A stretch of 7,366 nt of DNA from Acidobacteriota bacterium (GCA_021810175.1 JAJZJJ010000131.1:1-7366), one strand, 5' to 3'; numbered from the stretch's first letter, positions 1 to 6,905 are shown. Program-made: numbers and translations. Notes: generated by a model from the sequence alone, not told the origin.

Positions 1-26
1 CTGCACCCAGCCCCGTTGATTACGCC

Positions 27-809
27 TTAGTAGAGCAAGATTGCTACCCGGAACGTCGTGAACCCCGGCTGCGCTCCCTCGGGAGCGCATGCTCCCACGG
101 CGGCTCGCGTGTAATGACCGCGATGCAGGGCCTCTACCACCTGTTCCGGCAGCTCGTTCAGGTTCGAAGTCTGAAAGCGGATCACCAGCCGCACCGCCGG
201 CCCACCCGGTATGCCGCGCTGCGAGCGGCAAGCCGCCTCCGCCGGCGCTCTTGGACCATCTGGAACGATCCCCTGTTGCTGCAGAAGCTCGCCCACTCGC
301 TGCTCCACCTGCTCCGGACCGCGCGACTCGATCGCATGCGCAAAATCCTCCACCACATACAACCGGCCCAGGTGCCACGCCGTTGCCAGGCCCACCGCGT
401 TCAGGCCCGGATCCAGAATGTTCCTCCGGTGCGGCGGCGAATGCATCCATCCAACCTCCACGGACTCGGGATTGAACCCCGCCGCCAGGTTCTCCGCCAC
501 TTCGCTGAAGGCCACTCCCGCCTGTCGCGCGCGCTCCGGCAGCGGAGCCTCGCCGGGATACTGGTGCAGCAGCACCCGTTCGTGCAGCATCCACTGCAGA
601 TGCGCCTCCGCCGATCGCTGCAATCCTGCGTCCCACCGCAGCGAAACCAACCCATGCCGCATCCGGTCTGCATTCGTCAGTCGAAAAATCTCCCGCGCCG
701 CATCCGGTCTCGCGTAGCGCTGCGCCATCACCGGCGCGGCCGGCAGCAGGCACCCGCACAGTGCGGCCAGCATCACCCACACTCGTCTCTGCATCCGCAA
801 CGGAACCAT
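27..809 (-). CDS. secreted CAP/SCP-domain protein (YkwD-like)
   Basis: Exported protein of the CAP (CRISP/antigen 5/PR-1) superfamily. Bacterial members are extracytoplasmic and mostly of unknown activity. Residues are numbered from the longest possible start (TTG at 833, 268 aa). A basic n-region and hydrophobic stretch (about 14-38) end in VMA-Q, which fits signal peptidase I cleavage. The CAP core spans about 45-170: LTNADRMRHGL, then LxRSAEAH (H78), a conserved H90, AENLA (E114), and W129 MHSPPHRRNIL with H135. These are the usual His/Glu cavity residues. About 100 further residues follow, with two cysteines (C202, C249) that could form a disulfide. I chose ATG 809. ATG 794 gives the most classical signal peptide, and TTG 833 has AAGGGAG ten bases upstream, so the start is uncertain. 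It is divergent from the permease gene. The CAP fold is confident; the role is unknown. Confidence 0.88.
   Translation of the reverse strand: MVPLRMQRRVWVMLAALCGCLLPAAPVMAQRYARPDAAREIFRLTNADRMRHGLVSLRWDAGLQRSAEAHLQWMLHERVLLHQYPGEAPLPERARQAGVAFSEVAENLAAGFNPESVEVGWMHSPPHRRNILDPGLNAVGLATAWHLGRLYVVEDFAHAIESRGPEQVEQRVGELLQQQGIVPDGPRAPAEAACRSQRGIPGGPAVRLVIRFQTSNLNELPEQVVEALHRGHYTRAAVGACAPEGAQPGFTTFRVAILLY
71..96. repeat. three-arm GCTCCC/GGGAGC inverted repeat inside the CAP gene
   Basis: GCGCTCCC (71-78) and GGGAGCGC (81-88) form a perfect 8-bp inverted repeat with a 2-nt centre. A further GCTCCC (91-96) can pair instead with GGGAGC (81-86), so two mutually exclusive hairpins are possible. It lies in the last codons of the CAP coding sequence (the ACAPEG region) with no T-run, so it is not a standard terminator. 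It may simply reflect codon composition. Confidence 0.5.
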
Positions 810-873
810 CCTCCGCAATCCACCCCGAGTCAATTTCAGCCCGCTCCCTTCTTCACGGCTTTATGATCAGACT

Positions 874-1725
874 TTGAATCTCTCTTCCCATTGGACCCGG
901 TTTTGTAAACAACCACTCGCCTACATCGGTGCAGTGCTGGTGGTCCTATTTGTCGTTTGCGCTGTCTTCGCCCCTTGGGTCGCGCCCTACAACCCGGACC
1001 ACATCCACCTGCTCGACCGCCTCGCCGGCCCCAGTCCCCAACACTGGTTCGGAACAGATGAACTCGGCCGCGACATCCTCTCGCGCATTATCTACGGCTC
1101 GCGCATCTCCCTTGAAGTCGCCACCTCCGTCGTCACGCTCTCGCTTTTCCTCGGACTCATCTTCGGCGGCATCGCCGGCTTCTACGGCGGCATTCTCGAT
1201 ACGGCCATCAACATGTTCGCCATGAACGCCTTCATGGCGATGCCCGGCATCCTGCTCGCCATCGCCTTCGTGGCCTTCCTCGGCCCCGGCCTGCTCAACT
1301 TGATTTTGGCATTATCCATCGGCGGATGGGTCGGTTACGCCCGCCTCGTCCGCGCCCAGGTCCTCGCCGCGCGAGAGAAGGAATTCGTCGAAGCCGCCCG
1401 CGCCCTCGGCGCCGGCGACCTCCGCATCTTCCTCCGCCACATTCTGCCCAACATCATCCAGCCGCTCGTCGTCCAGGCCGCCATCGGCATGGCCGGAGCC
1501 GTCCTCGCCGAAGCCACTCTCAGCTTCCTCGGCCTCGGAGTACCACCCCCGACCCCAAGCTGGGGCTCCATGCTCAACGATGCCCGCGCGCATCTCTTCG
1601 ACGCGCCCCATACCGTCGTCTTCCCAGCCATCGCCGTCATGTGCTGCGTGCTCTCCTTCAACTTCCTCGGCGACGCGCTCCGCGACTACCTCGACCCCCG
1701 CACCCGCCTCACCGTCGGCCTCTAG
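874..1725 (+). CDS. OppC/DppC-type ABC transporter permease
   Basis: Inner-membrane permease subunit of the peptide/nickel ABC importer family. It would normally pair with an OppB-type permease, two ATPases and a binding protein. The 283-residue length is normal. The OppC N-terminal segment has the first membrane helix (about 16-37) ending in FAPWVAPYNP, then HWFGTDELGRDILSR (58-72). The transport domain has several hydrophobic helices and a well-preserved EAA loop (173-192: EAARALGAG, then HILP). FLGLGVPPPTPSWG (218-231) and GDALRDYLDPRTR (266-278) are also family hallmarks. The start is TTG at 874; no in-frame ATG precedes it, and it is needed to keep the RFCKQPLAYIG lead-in to helix 1. No clear Shine-Dalgarno is visible. 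A 4-residue minicistron (ATG 863, TGA 875-877) overlaps the start as TTGA. No oppB, oppD/F or binding-protein gene is adjacent, so this is an orphan here. Confidence 0.93.
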   Translation: MNLSSHWTRFCKQPLAYIGAVLVVLFVVCAVFAPWVAPYNPDHIHLLDRLAGPSPQHWFGTDELGRDILSRIIYGSRISLEVATSVVTLSLFLGLIFGGIAGFYGGILDTAINMFAMNAFMAMPGILLAIAFVAFLGPGLLNLILALSIGGWVGYARLVRAQVLAAREKEFVEAARALGAGDLRIFLRHILPNIIQPLVVQAAIGMAGAVLAEATLSFLGLGVPPPTPSWGSMLNDARAHLFDAPHTVVFPAIAVMCCVLSFNFLGDALRDYLDPRTRLTVGL

Positions 1726-1739
1726 GCGGAGGCTGAAAT

Positions 1740-1955
1740 CTATCTCTTCCCGCCGCCCACAAAATGCACAATCTCAATCTTGTCGCCGTCGCAGAGCCGC
1801 GTCTCGCTCCACGCCGAGCGCGGAACAATCTCCCCGTTCCGCTCCAGCGCCACGCGGTCGCCCTTCAAATGCAACGCCGCGAGCAAATCGCTCACGGCAG
1901 AGGTTTCGCTCAGCTCAGCAAACTCACGCTGCTGGCCGTTGATCAGCAATTGCAT
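1740..1955 (-). CDS. thiS: ThiS, sulfur carrier protein of thiamine biosynthesis
   Basis: Small ubiquitin-like sulfur carrier (71 aa). In the known pathway its C-terminal Gly is adenylated by ThiF, converted to a thiocarboxylate, and donates sulfur to ThiG for the thiazole ring. Recognisable ThiS features are MQLLINGQ (beta-1), VALERNGEIVPRSAW (about 35-49), and the terminal DGDKIEIVHFVGGG. The IVPRSxW and VHFVGGG signatures favour ThiS over MoaD. The protein ends GGGKR: two residues follow the diglycine that is normally the exact C-terminus. The start is ATG at 1955, with only a weak AAGG next to it. It is convergent with the permease gene, 14 bp apart. No thiG, thiE or thiF is beside it. 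It lies 81 bp downstream of the 115-aa membrane-protein gene on the same strand and may share its transcript. Confidence 0.9.
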   Translation of the reverse strand: MQLLINGQQREFAELSETSAVSDLLAALHLKGDRVALERNGEIVPRSAWSETRLCDGDKIEIVHFVGGGKR

Positions 1956-2036
1956 GCCTTGAATCTAACAGTTCCTTGAGAACCAAAGGCAGAAGGCCAG
2001 ACAGTTCCCCGCCATCCGGCAAATAACCTCATCGAC

Positions 2037-2384
2037 TCAGTGCAGCCAGTGCCACAACAGCAGCCCACCCAGCCCCATGGCCCCCATCCCGATGTAAAGC
2101 CCCACCACCAGCATGAAACCCCGCATCGCGCCCATACCATCTTCCAGCATTACTTGGTCCCGGCCTGTGACCAGTCTCTCGGCGTACCTTCCGTCTTCAA
2201 AAGAAAAATCCGCCGCCGCTTCTCCCGTGGACCCACGACCAGGAAGCCTCGACGGCGGATCAGAAAGAAGATCCCTGGCCCCTGGACGCACCACCGGACG
2301 CAGAATCACCTCTGCGGCTCTCTTCTCAGAAAAGACAGAAACCGCCTCTACCGATTGCGCTGGCGGATGAGATCCAGTTGCCAT
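2037..2384 (-). CDS. hypothetical single-pass (C-terminal anchor) membrane protein, 115 aa
   Basis: I do not recognise a family. Residues 1-85 are polar and predicted soluble, Pro/Arg-rich in the middle (RPVVRPGARD, PPSRLPGRGS). Residues about 86-112 form one hydrophobic segment rich in Gly and Met (GFMLVVGLYIGMGAMG), ending WHWLH three to five residues before the stop. That is the layout of a tail-anchored protein, with the soluble part probably in the cytoplasm. GxxxG spacing (G95/G99) is compatible with helix packing. It is supported as a real gene by AGGAGG nine bases upstream of ATG 2384, the clearest Shine-Dalgarno in the window. It follows the kinase gene by 167 bp and precedes thiS by 81 bp, all on the minus strand. 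A functional link to the kinase is only positional. Confidence 0.75.
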   Translation of the reverse strand: MATGSHPPAQSVEAVSVFSEKRAAEVILRPVVRPGARDLLSDPPSRLPGRGSTGEAAADFSFEDGRYAERLVTGRDQVMLEDGMGAMRGFMLVVGLYIGMGAMGLGGLLLWHWLH

Positions 2385-2393
2385 GAAAGCTTT

Positions 2394-2399
2394 CCTCCT
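2394..2399 (-). promoter_or_regulatory. consensus Shine-Dalgarno AGGAGG
   Basis: The minus strand reads AGGAGG, then a 9-nt spacer, then ATG at 2384. This fixes the start of the 115-aa gene and supports it being translated. Confidence 0.8.
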
Positions 2400-2415
2400 G
2401 GATCACCTATCGGCC

Positions 2416-2431
2416 AGAAAGAAGTCTTTCT
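2416..2431. repeat. short perfect inverted repeat upstream of the 115-aa gene
   Basis: AGAAAGA (2416-2422) and TCTTTCT (2425-2431) are perfect 7-bp arms with a 2-nt centre. The repeat lies 17 bp upstream of the AGGAGG in the 167-bp gap (2385-2551) between the kinase and the 115-aa gene. It could be an operator half-site pair or a small AU hairpin. It is not a terminator for the kinase, because no T-run follows on the minus strand. I see no convincing terminator in the rest of that gap, which leaves co-transcription possible. Confidence 0.35.
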
Positions 2432-2551
2432 TTAGCAAGTGGGCGCGACAAGCAGCTTCCCCCGAAACGGCCGCCCGGCAAATCCTCCCTGCCCACACAC
2501 TTCAGGCAGCACCGGGGCCTTGCAGCTTCCCGCAGGCCAGCCCTTCAACCA

Positions 2552-5002
2552 CTACTTCAGATTCAGCTCGTCAAATACACGCTTCCATTGCTTCTGATTC
2601 TTGCGGTAGCTCCGCTTCAAATCATCCAGAATTCGCTCAAAATCCGCATGCCCGCGCAGCCGGTTCCATGCCGGATTCCGCGAAAACCAAGGATAATTCT
2701 CATTCCCCAGATAGATCGCCCGCCGCAGCCAGTGCAGCGCCTCGCTCTCGTCTCCATCCACTGCGAAATACGTCGCCAGCCGGTACGCCATCTCGCTGTC
2801 CGCCTCGGCCGCGGCCATCGATTCCTCCTCGATCAGCGCCGCCGCCCGCTCCCGCTGACCAATCTGCACGTAGCACATCGCCAGCGTCGGATAGATGATC
2901 CGAAGACTCGTATCGTCCTTCAAAACCGCTTCCATGATGGCGATTGCTTCGTCCAGCTTCCCCTGCCGCATCCGCTGGTACCCCAGCGAGGTCCGCAGCA
3001 GCGGATGCCGTGGCTCCAGTGCGAGCCCCTTCTGCAATTCTCCTTCGGCGATATCCAGCAGGTTCTGATAGTGGTACACCCGCGCCCGATGGTTGTAGAT
3101 CATCGGCGCGCTCGACGGATTCAACAGCAGCGCCTGGTGGAATTGCGCCAGCGCCTCCTCGTACATGCCGTCCAGCCGCAGCATCGTCCCGGCCAGCACA
3201 TGCACGTTCCAGGCATTGGCCGCGCTCCCCAGCAGCGTCTCGATCCCGTGCCGCGCGCTTTCCTTCTCGCCGCGCGCCAGCAGCATGTACACCCGGTACA
3301 GATTCGCCTCCACCGAGCCCGGATCGATCTCCAGTGCCTTATCGAACGCCCTTCGCGCCGCCATCACATGCATATGCCCGCCCAGCCCGTGCCGCGTGTA
3401 CTGCACATGCGTCACGCCCAGCCCGCTCCAACCGGCGGCATATTGCGGCTCACGCTCGGTCACCTGCTCAAACATCTCCCGCGCCCGGTCCAGATCCGTC
3501 CGGCTGCCGGTGCGCAGCATAAAAGACGAAAGCATCGCGCTGGCCTGCAGATACAGCTCTGAGATCCCCTCCGCCAGCGCCTCCGACCGCATCGTCAGCC
3601 GCTCGGTTCGCGCCTTCAGTTGCCCGCTTCCCTGCAGCGAAGCAAACACCTCGTTGCAGATCTCCGTCTGCACGGCAATCAGGTCAAACGACGCCACGCT
3701 GATCGACCCTCCCCCGCGCACGCTCTCCCGCGAAACATCCAGCAGCTGCCAGTTCAGGTCAAATCCCTTGTCCGAGCGCAAAAAGCTTCCCGTCAGCACG
3801 TAATCCACAATCAGCTTGTGCCCGATTGCCAGCGGATCCATCTGCGACTGCGGCACATGCATCAGCGCGCTCGACGGACGCACCACCAGCGAAGTCATCC
3901 GCGCCAGCCGCGCTCCAATCGCATCGGCCAGCGCATATCCGTACAGCGGAGCCACATCCACGCTGCCCAGATTTTGAAACGGCAGCACCAGGATCGCCTG
4001 CGACTTCTCCTGCTCCTGCTCCGACTCCCGAAAGCGCTCCGCCAACAGCGAAAGCAAGCCTGTCGCGCGCTTCTCCCGCTCCGGAATCGTCGGCATCAGG
4101 TTTGCTCCGGCATCGCCCGGAATCACCCCCGTCTCAAACTGCATCGTCTTCATGATCGTGCGCAGCGCCTCCCGCACGTCCGCTGCGCTCGCATAACGCT
4201 CCGCCGGAGTCTTCTGCAGCAGCTTCAGGATCACCGAGCTCAATTCCTGCGGCACCTCCGGGCAGCACTCCGAAAGCGGCACCGGGTCCAGAAACTGAAT
4301 CGCCCGAATCGTCTGGAATTCATCCGTATTCGGCTTCGAAAACGGATGCCGCCCGCTCACCAGCTCGTACAGAATCACTCCCAGCGCCCACAAATCGCTC
4401 TGCACGCTGCTCTGCCCCGTCACAAACTGCTCTGGAGCCATATACGCAATCGTGCCGCCACGCGCCGTGTACGTCGCTGTTTCCGCCCCTTTCGACGAAG
4501 GCTTCGCCGGATCGAATTCCGCTTCTTCCCTCGTCAGCCGCCGCGCCAGGCCAAAGTCCAGAATCTTCGCCAGCCCCCCATCGGTCAGCATCACGTTCGC
4601 CGGCTTCAAATCACGATGAAAAATCCCCAGCGAATGCGCCGCATTCAACCCATCCGCAATCTGGATGCCCACCGAAATCGCCAGTTGCACATTGGACGGC
4701 CCCTTCGCAATCAGCTTGTCCAGCGATTGCCCCGGAACATACTGCATCGCAATGAACGTTTCGTCTTCCTGCTCTCCCACTTCGTAGATCGCGCAGACGT
4801 TCGGGTGCTCAATCGCCGAGGCCATCTGCGCCTCACGCAGCACCGTCTTGCGCATCTGCTCGGCGCTCAGCAGACCCCGCCGCAACACCTTCAACACCAC
4901 TGGCCGCATCAGCAGCGAATCTTCCGCCAGATACACCACTCCGCTGCCGCCCGCGCCCAGCTTCCGCACCAGTTCGTACTGCTTGATCTTTCGCGATTTC
5001 AT
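2552..5002 (-). CDS. soluble Ser/Thr protein kinase with TolB-like and TPR domains
   Basis: An 816-residue Hanks-type (PknB-like) kinase. The kinase domain is at about 9-283: Gly loop GAGGSGVV (16-23), ATP-binding K38 (VVLKVL), helix-C E57, catalytic HRDLKPAN (129-136; D131, N136), DFG (149-151), APE (189-191), and a C-lobe Arg in PAERY. All key residues are present, so it should be active. Because the HRD Arg is present, activation-loop phosphorylation is expected; that loop is long and Thr-rich (T175-T184). Residues about 335-455 (ILVLPFQNLG, then DYVLTGSF) resemble the TolB-N/FlgO-like domain found fused to cyclases and kinases. From about 480 to 770 lie roughly six TPR-like repeats, for example YEEALAQFHQALLLNPSS and KLDEAIAIMEAVLK. 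A basic/aromatic tail ends the protein. No transmembrane helix is visible, so it is probably cytoplasmic. Start ATG 5002 follows AAAGGGA directly. It is divergent from the esterase. Substrate and input signal are unknown. Confidence 0.93.
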   Translation of the reverse strand: MKSRKIKQYELVRKLGAGGSGVVYLAEDSLLMRPVVLKVLRRGLLSAEQMRKTVLREAQMASAIEHPNVCAIYEVGEQEDETFIAMQYVPGQSLDKLIAKGPSNVQLAISVGIQIADGLNAAHSLGIFHRDLKPANVMLTDGGLAKILDFGLARRLTREEAEFDPAKPSSKGAETATYTARGGTIAYMAPEQFVTGQSSVQSDLWALGVILYELVSGRHPFSKPNTDEFQTIRAIQFLDPVPLSECCPEVPQELSSVILKLLQKTPAERYASAADVREALRTIMKTMQFETGVIPGDAGANLMPTIPEREKRATGLLSLLAERFRESEQEQEKSQAILVLPFQNLGSVDVAPLYGYALADAIGARLARMTSLVVRPSSALMHVPQSQMDPLAIGHKLIVDYVLTGSFLRSDKGFDLNWQLLDVSRESVRGGGSISVASFDLIAVQTEICNEVFASLQGSGQLKARTERLTMRSEALAEGISELYLQASAMLSSFMLRTGSRTDLDRAREMFEQVTEREPQYAAGWSGLGVTHVQYTRHGLGGHMHVMAARRAFDKALEIDPGSVEANLYRVYMLLARGEKESARHGIETLLGSAANAWNVHVLAGTMLRLDGMYEEALAQFHQALLLNPSSAPMIYNHRARVYHYQNLLDIAEGELQKGLALEPRHPLLRTSLGYQRMRQGKLDEAIAIMEAVLKDDTSLRIIYPTLAMCYVQIGQRERAAALIEEESMAAAEADSEMAYRLATYFAVDGDESEALHWLRRAIYLGNENYPWFSRNPAWNRLRGHADFERILDDLKRSYRKNQKQWKRVFDELNLK

Positions 5003-5125
5003 TCCCTTTCAGTCTAGCGTTTTCGGCTCAAAACTCTGTGAATGCGCCGGTGAAATCTCCGCACGCACAATTTGCGCCCCGGTACCCGGTGCATCTCACG
5101 CTATGGGCGGCCGTCCCCGCGCATC

Positions 5126-5155
5126 GTTATACTCAGTGCGTTGCCATGGAAACAA
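5126..5155 (-). promoter_or_regulatory. candidate sigma-70-type promoter for the kinase gene
   Basis: The minus strand reads TTGTTT (5155 to 5150), an 18-bp spacer, then TATAAC (5131 to 5126). The -10 matches TATAAT at 5 of 6 positions; the -35 is weak (TTG only). The predicted transcript would have a leader of about 115 nt before ATG 5002. The -35 overlaps the left arm of the inverted repeat. This is a consensus match only. Confidence 0.3.
5128..5133 (+). promoter_or_regulatory. candidate -10 box for the esterase gene
   Basis: TATACT matches TATAAT at 5 of 6 positions and shares bases with the opposite-strand TATAAC. No recognisable -35 lies 16-18 bp upstream (GC-rich GGGCGG there), so a regulator or another sigma factor would be needed. 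The predicted start near 5140 gives a leader of about 140 nt that contains the 5149-5180 hairpin. Confidence 0.25.
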
Positions 5156-5180
5156 AGCCCCTCTTTTTCCGCTTTGTTTC
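5149..5180. repeat. perfect 10-bp inverted repeat / leader hairpin
   Basis: GAAACAAAGC (5149-5158) and GCTTTGTTTC (5171-5180) are perfectly complementary, separated by a pyrimidine-rich 12-nt loop (5159-5170). It is not followed by a T-run, so it is not an intrinsic terminator. Its position just after the candidate plus-strand start site and over the candidate minus-strand -35 fits either an operator for a dimeric regulator or a 5'-UTR hairpin of the esterase mRNA. Confidence 0.6.
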
Positions 5181-5279
5181 AACCCCGCATCCGGCTCGGG
5201 CAGTTTCAGCGCGCCGCCCCGCCAGTTGCTTTGGACCACAGCGCCCGTACTCGGCGCCTTTGGAGGTATCTCTTTCCCA

Positions 5280-6905
5280 ATGAATTCGCGACTTGCCGCT
5301 TTCCACCGGATCCTTCTCTCCGCCGCCCTCTGTGCTTTCGCCGTCACCGCCGCGCACGCCCAGGCCGTCGCCGCCGCCGGAGTGCTCAGCAGCCAGACTC
5401 CGCACCCCAACATCAAGGTCCCGTTCACCCAGATCACGACCACGCAGACGCCAACCCAGACCGTCGCCGTACCGTATACGCTGCGCCTGCCCAACATCAT
5501 CAGCAACAACGCAGTCCTCCAGCGCGGCCGCCCCATTCACATATGGGGCTGGAGCAGCCCCAACGAAAACATCACCGTCCAATTCAACAATCAAAATGAG
5601 CAGACCACGGCCAATTCGCAAGGCCAGTGGGAGCTCTGGCTCGCGCCCGAACCCGCCGGCGGACCCTACACCCTCACCGTCACCGGCAGCAACAACGAGC
5701 CGCCGCTCACTGTCAGCAATATCCTCGTCGGCGACGTCTGGTTCGCTTCCGGCCAGTCCAACATGCAGATCCCCCTCAACGGTTTCCCCGGCTCCGCCGT
5801 CATCAAAAACGCCGCACAGGAAATCGCCAACTCCAACTATCCCGACATCCGCCTGCTCAACCTCGCAGACACTGCCTCGTCCACGCCGCTCGACAACATC
5901 ACCGCCACCTGGACCACCTGCGATCCCACCACCACCCCCAACTTCTCCGCCGTCGCCTATTTCTTCGCGCGCGACCTCGAAGCCCATCTCCACATCCCCA
6001 TCGGCATCATCGACTCCTCCTGGGGCGGCACACCCATCTCCTCATGGATGAGCAACACCCTCCTCACCTCGCACCCAGGCTTCCAGCCCGTTTACGACAA
6101 ATGGAAGGCCTTCGAGGCAAAGCAGCCTCAGGTCACCATCCTCGGGGAGCAGCAACAGCCCGAAGATGCAGCCCGCAAACACGTCTGGCATCCTGACCCG
6201 AAATCCTGGCACCCCTCCTGGCTCTGGAACGGCATGGTCGCGCCCATGACCCCTTACACCATTCGCGGCTTCATCTGGTATCAGGGGGAAACCGACGCCA
6301 CTGACGACTGGAACCCAAATCTCTACCGACGCCTTTTCCCAGCCATGATTCAGGACTGGCGCGACCAATGGCATGAAGGCAACCTGCCCTTCCTCTATGT
6401 CCAGATATCCAGCTTCTCCGCGCCAAATCAGCACTGGGGCGTCATCCGCAACGCCCAGCGCACCACCCTCGCCCTCCGCGACACCGGCATGGCGGTCAGC
6501 CTTGACATCGGAGAAAAAAACAACATCCATCCGCCGGACAAGCAGACCGTAGCCCAGCGCCTCGCGCTCACCGCTTATCACGTCTCCTACGGCCAACAGA
6601 TCGAAGACGAAGGACCGCTCTTCCAGCAGGTCATCCGCCAGGGCGAACAGCTCCGCGTCTACTTCACTCACACCGCTCAGGGCCTCGTCAGCAAGGGCGG
6701 CCCGCTCAAAGGCTTTGAGATTCAAGACAACGACGGCAACTGGCACTACGTCAACGCCGTTATTCAAGGCAATACCGTCGTCGTCGACACCACGTCCATC
6801 CCCAACACCCCCGCGGTCCGCTACGCCTGGGCCAACTACTCAACCGCCAATCTCTACAACGGTGTCAGCCTGCCCGCTTCCACCTTCGAGGCCACTGTCC
6901 CATAA
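5280..6905 (+). CDS. secreted sialate O-acetylesterase-like carbohydrate esterase (SASA family)
   Basis: A 541-residue exported SGNH-type esterase. Residues 1-28 form a signal peptide ending AHA-Q. A Thr/Gln/Pro-rich linker follows (about 37-65), then the beta-rich N-terminal domain typical of these enzymes (LPNIISNNAVLQRG, 70-83; IHIWGWSSP, 86-94). The catalytic core has GDVWFASGQSNMQIP (151-165) with the expected nucleophile S160, IGIIDSSWGGTPISSW (241-256), FIWYQGETD (331-339), and a C-terminal DIGEKNNIHPPDKQ (409-421) with the expected catalytic H417. The family removes O-acetyl groups from sialic acid or from plant or bacterial polysaccharides. The motifs do not settle the substrate, and nothing nearby suggests sialic acid metabolism. 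I chose ATG 5280 because it begins the signal peptide and has GGAGG 13 nt upstream. Longer in-frame starts would run antisense into the kinase gene. An intrinsic terminator follows. Confidence 0.92.
   Translation: MNSRLAAFHRILLSAALCAFAVTAAHAQAVAAAGVLSSQTPHPNIKVPFTQITTTQTPTQTVAVPYTLRLPNIISNNAVLQRGRPIHIWGWSSPNENITVQFNNQNEQTTANSQGQWELWLAPEPAGGPYTLTVTGSNNEPPLTVSNILVGDVWFASGQSNMQIPLNGFPGSAVIKNAAQEIANSNYPDIRLLNLADTASSTPLDNITATWTTCDPTTTPNFSAVAYFFARDLEAHLHIPIGIIDSSWGGTPISSWMSNTLLTSHPGFQPVYDKWKAFEAKQPQVTILGEQQQPEDAARKHVWHPDPKSWHPSWLWNGMVAPMTPYTIRGFIWYQGETDATDDWNPNLYRRLFPAMIQDWRDQWHEGNLPFLYVQISSFSAPNQHWGVIRNAQRTTLALRDTGMAVSLDIGEKNNIHPPDKQTVAQRLALTAYHVSYGQQIEDEGPLFQQVIRQGEQLRVYFTHTAQGLVSKGGPLKGFEIQDNDGNWHYVNAVIQGNTVVVDTTSIPNTPAVRYAWANYSTANLYNGVSLPASTFEATVP

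Larger units (their letters stand above)
5003..5279. other. divergent intergenic control region, kinase / esterase
   Basis: This 277-bp stretch lies between two divergent start codons and must hold the promoters of both genes. It contains overlapping candidate -10 boxes for both directions (5126-5133), a perfect 10-bp inverted repeat (5149-5180), and GGAGG at 5262-5266, which is 13 nt ahead of the esterase ATG. A short reading frame starting at ATG 5146 runs to TGA 5281-5283. I see no tRNA, known riboswitch or mobile element here. Confidence 0.6.

Noticed and set aside
27..270. Lipoprotein signal in the CAP protein
   Set aside because: Cysteines occur in the hydrophobic core (LCGCLLP), but a long hydrophobic stretch and a clear VMA-Q site follow, which favours ordinary signal peptidase I cleavage.
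2501..2545. Intrinsic terminator after the kinase gene
   Set aside because: GGCCT/AGGCC arms around a 13-nt loop are present, but the stem is only 5 bp and no T-run follows on the minus strand.
3620..5017. Long open frame antisense to the kinase (465 codons)
   Set aside because: It is very rich in Arg, His and Gln with no domain pattern, as expected for a shadow of GC-rich coding DNA. The kinase on the other strand has complete motifs.
4848..5279. Longer N-terminus for the esterase, starting inside the kinase gene
   Set aside because: It would run antisense through the first 155 bp of the kinase gene and bury a clear signal peptide that begins at ATG 5280.
5133..5993. Gly/Val-rich open frame antisense to the esterase
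   Set aside because: Low-complexity composition typical of the reverse frame of a GC-rich gene. It also crosses the promoter region and has no recognisable motif.
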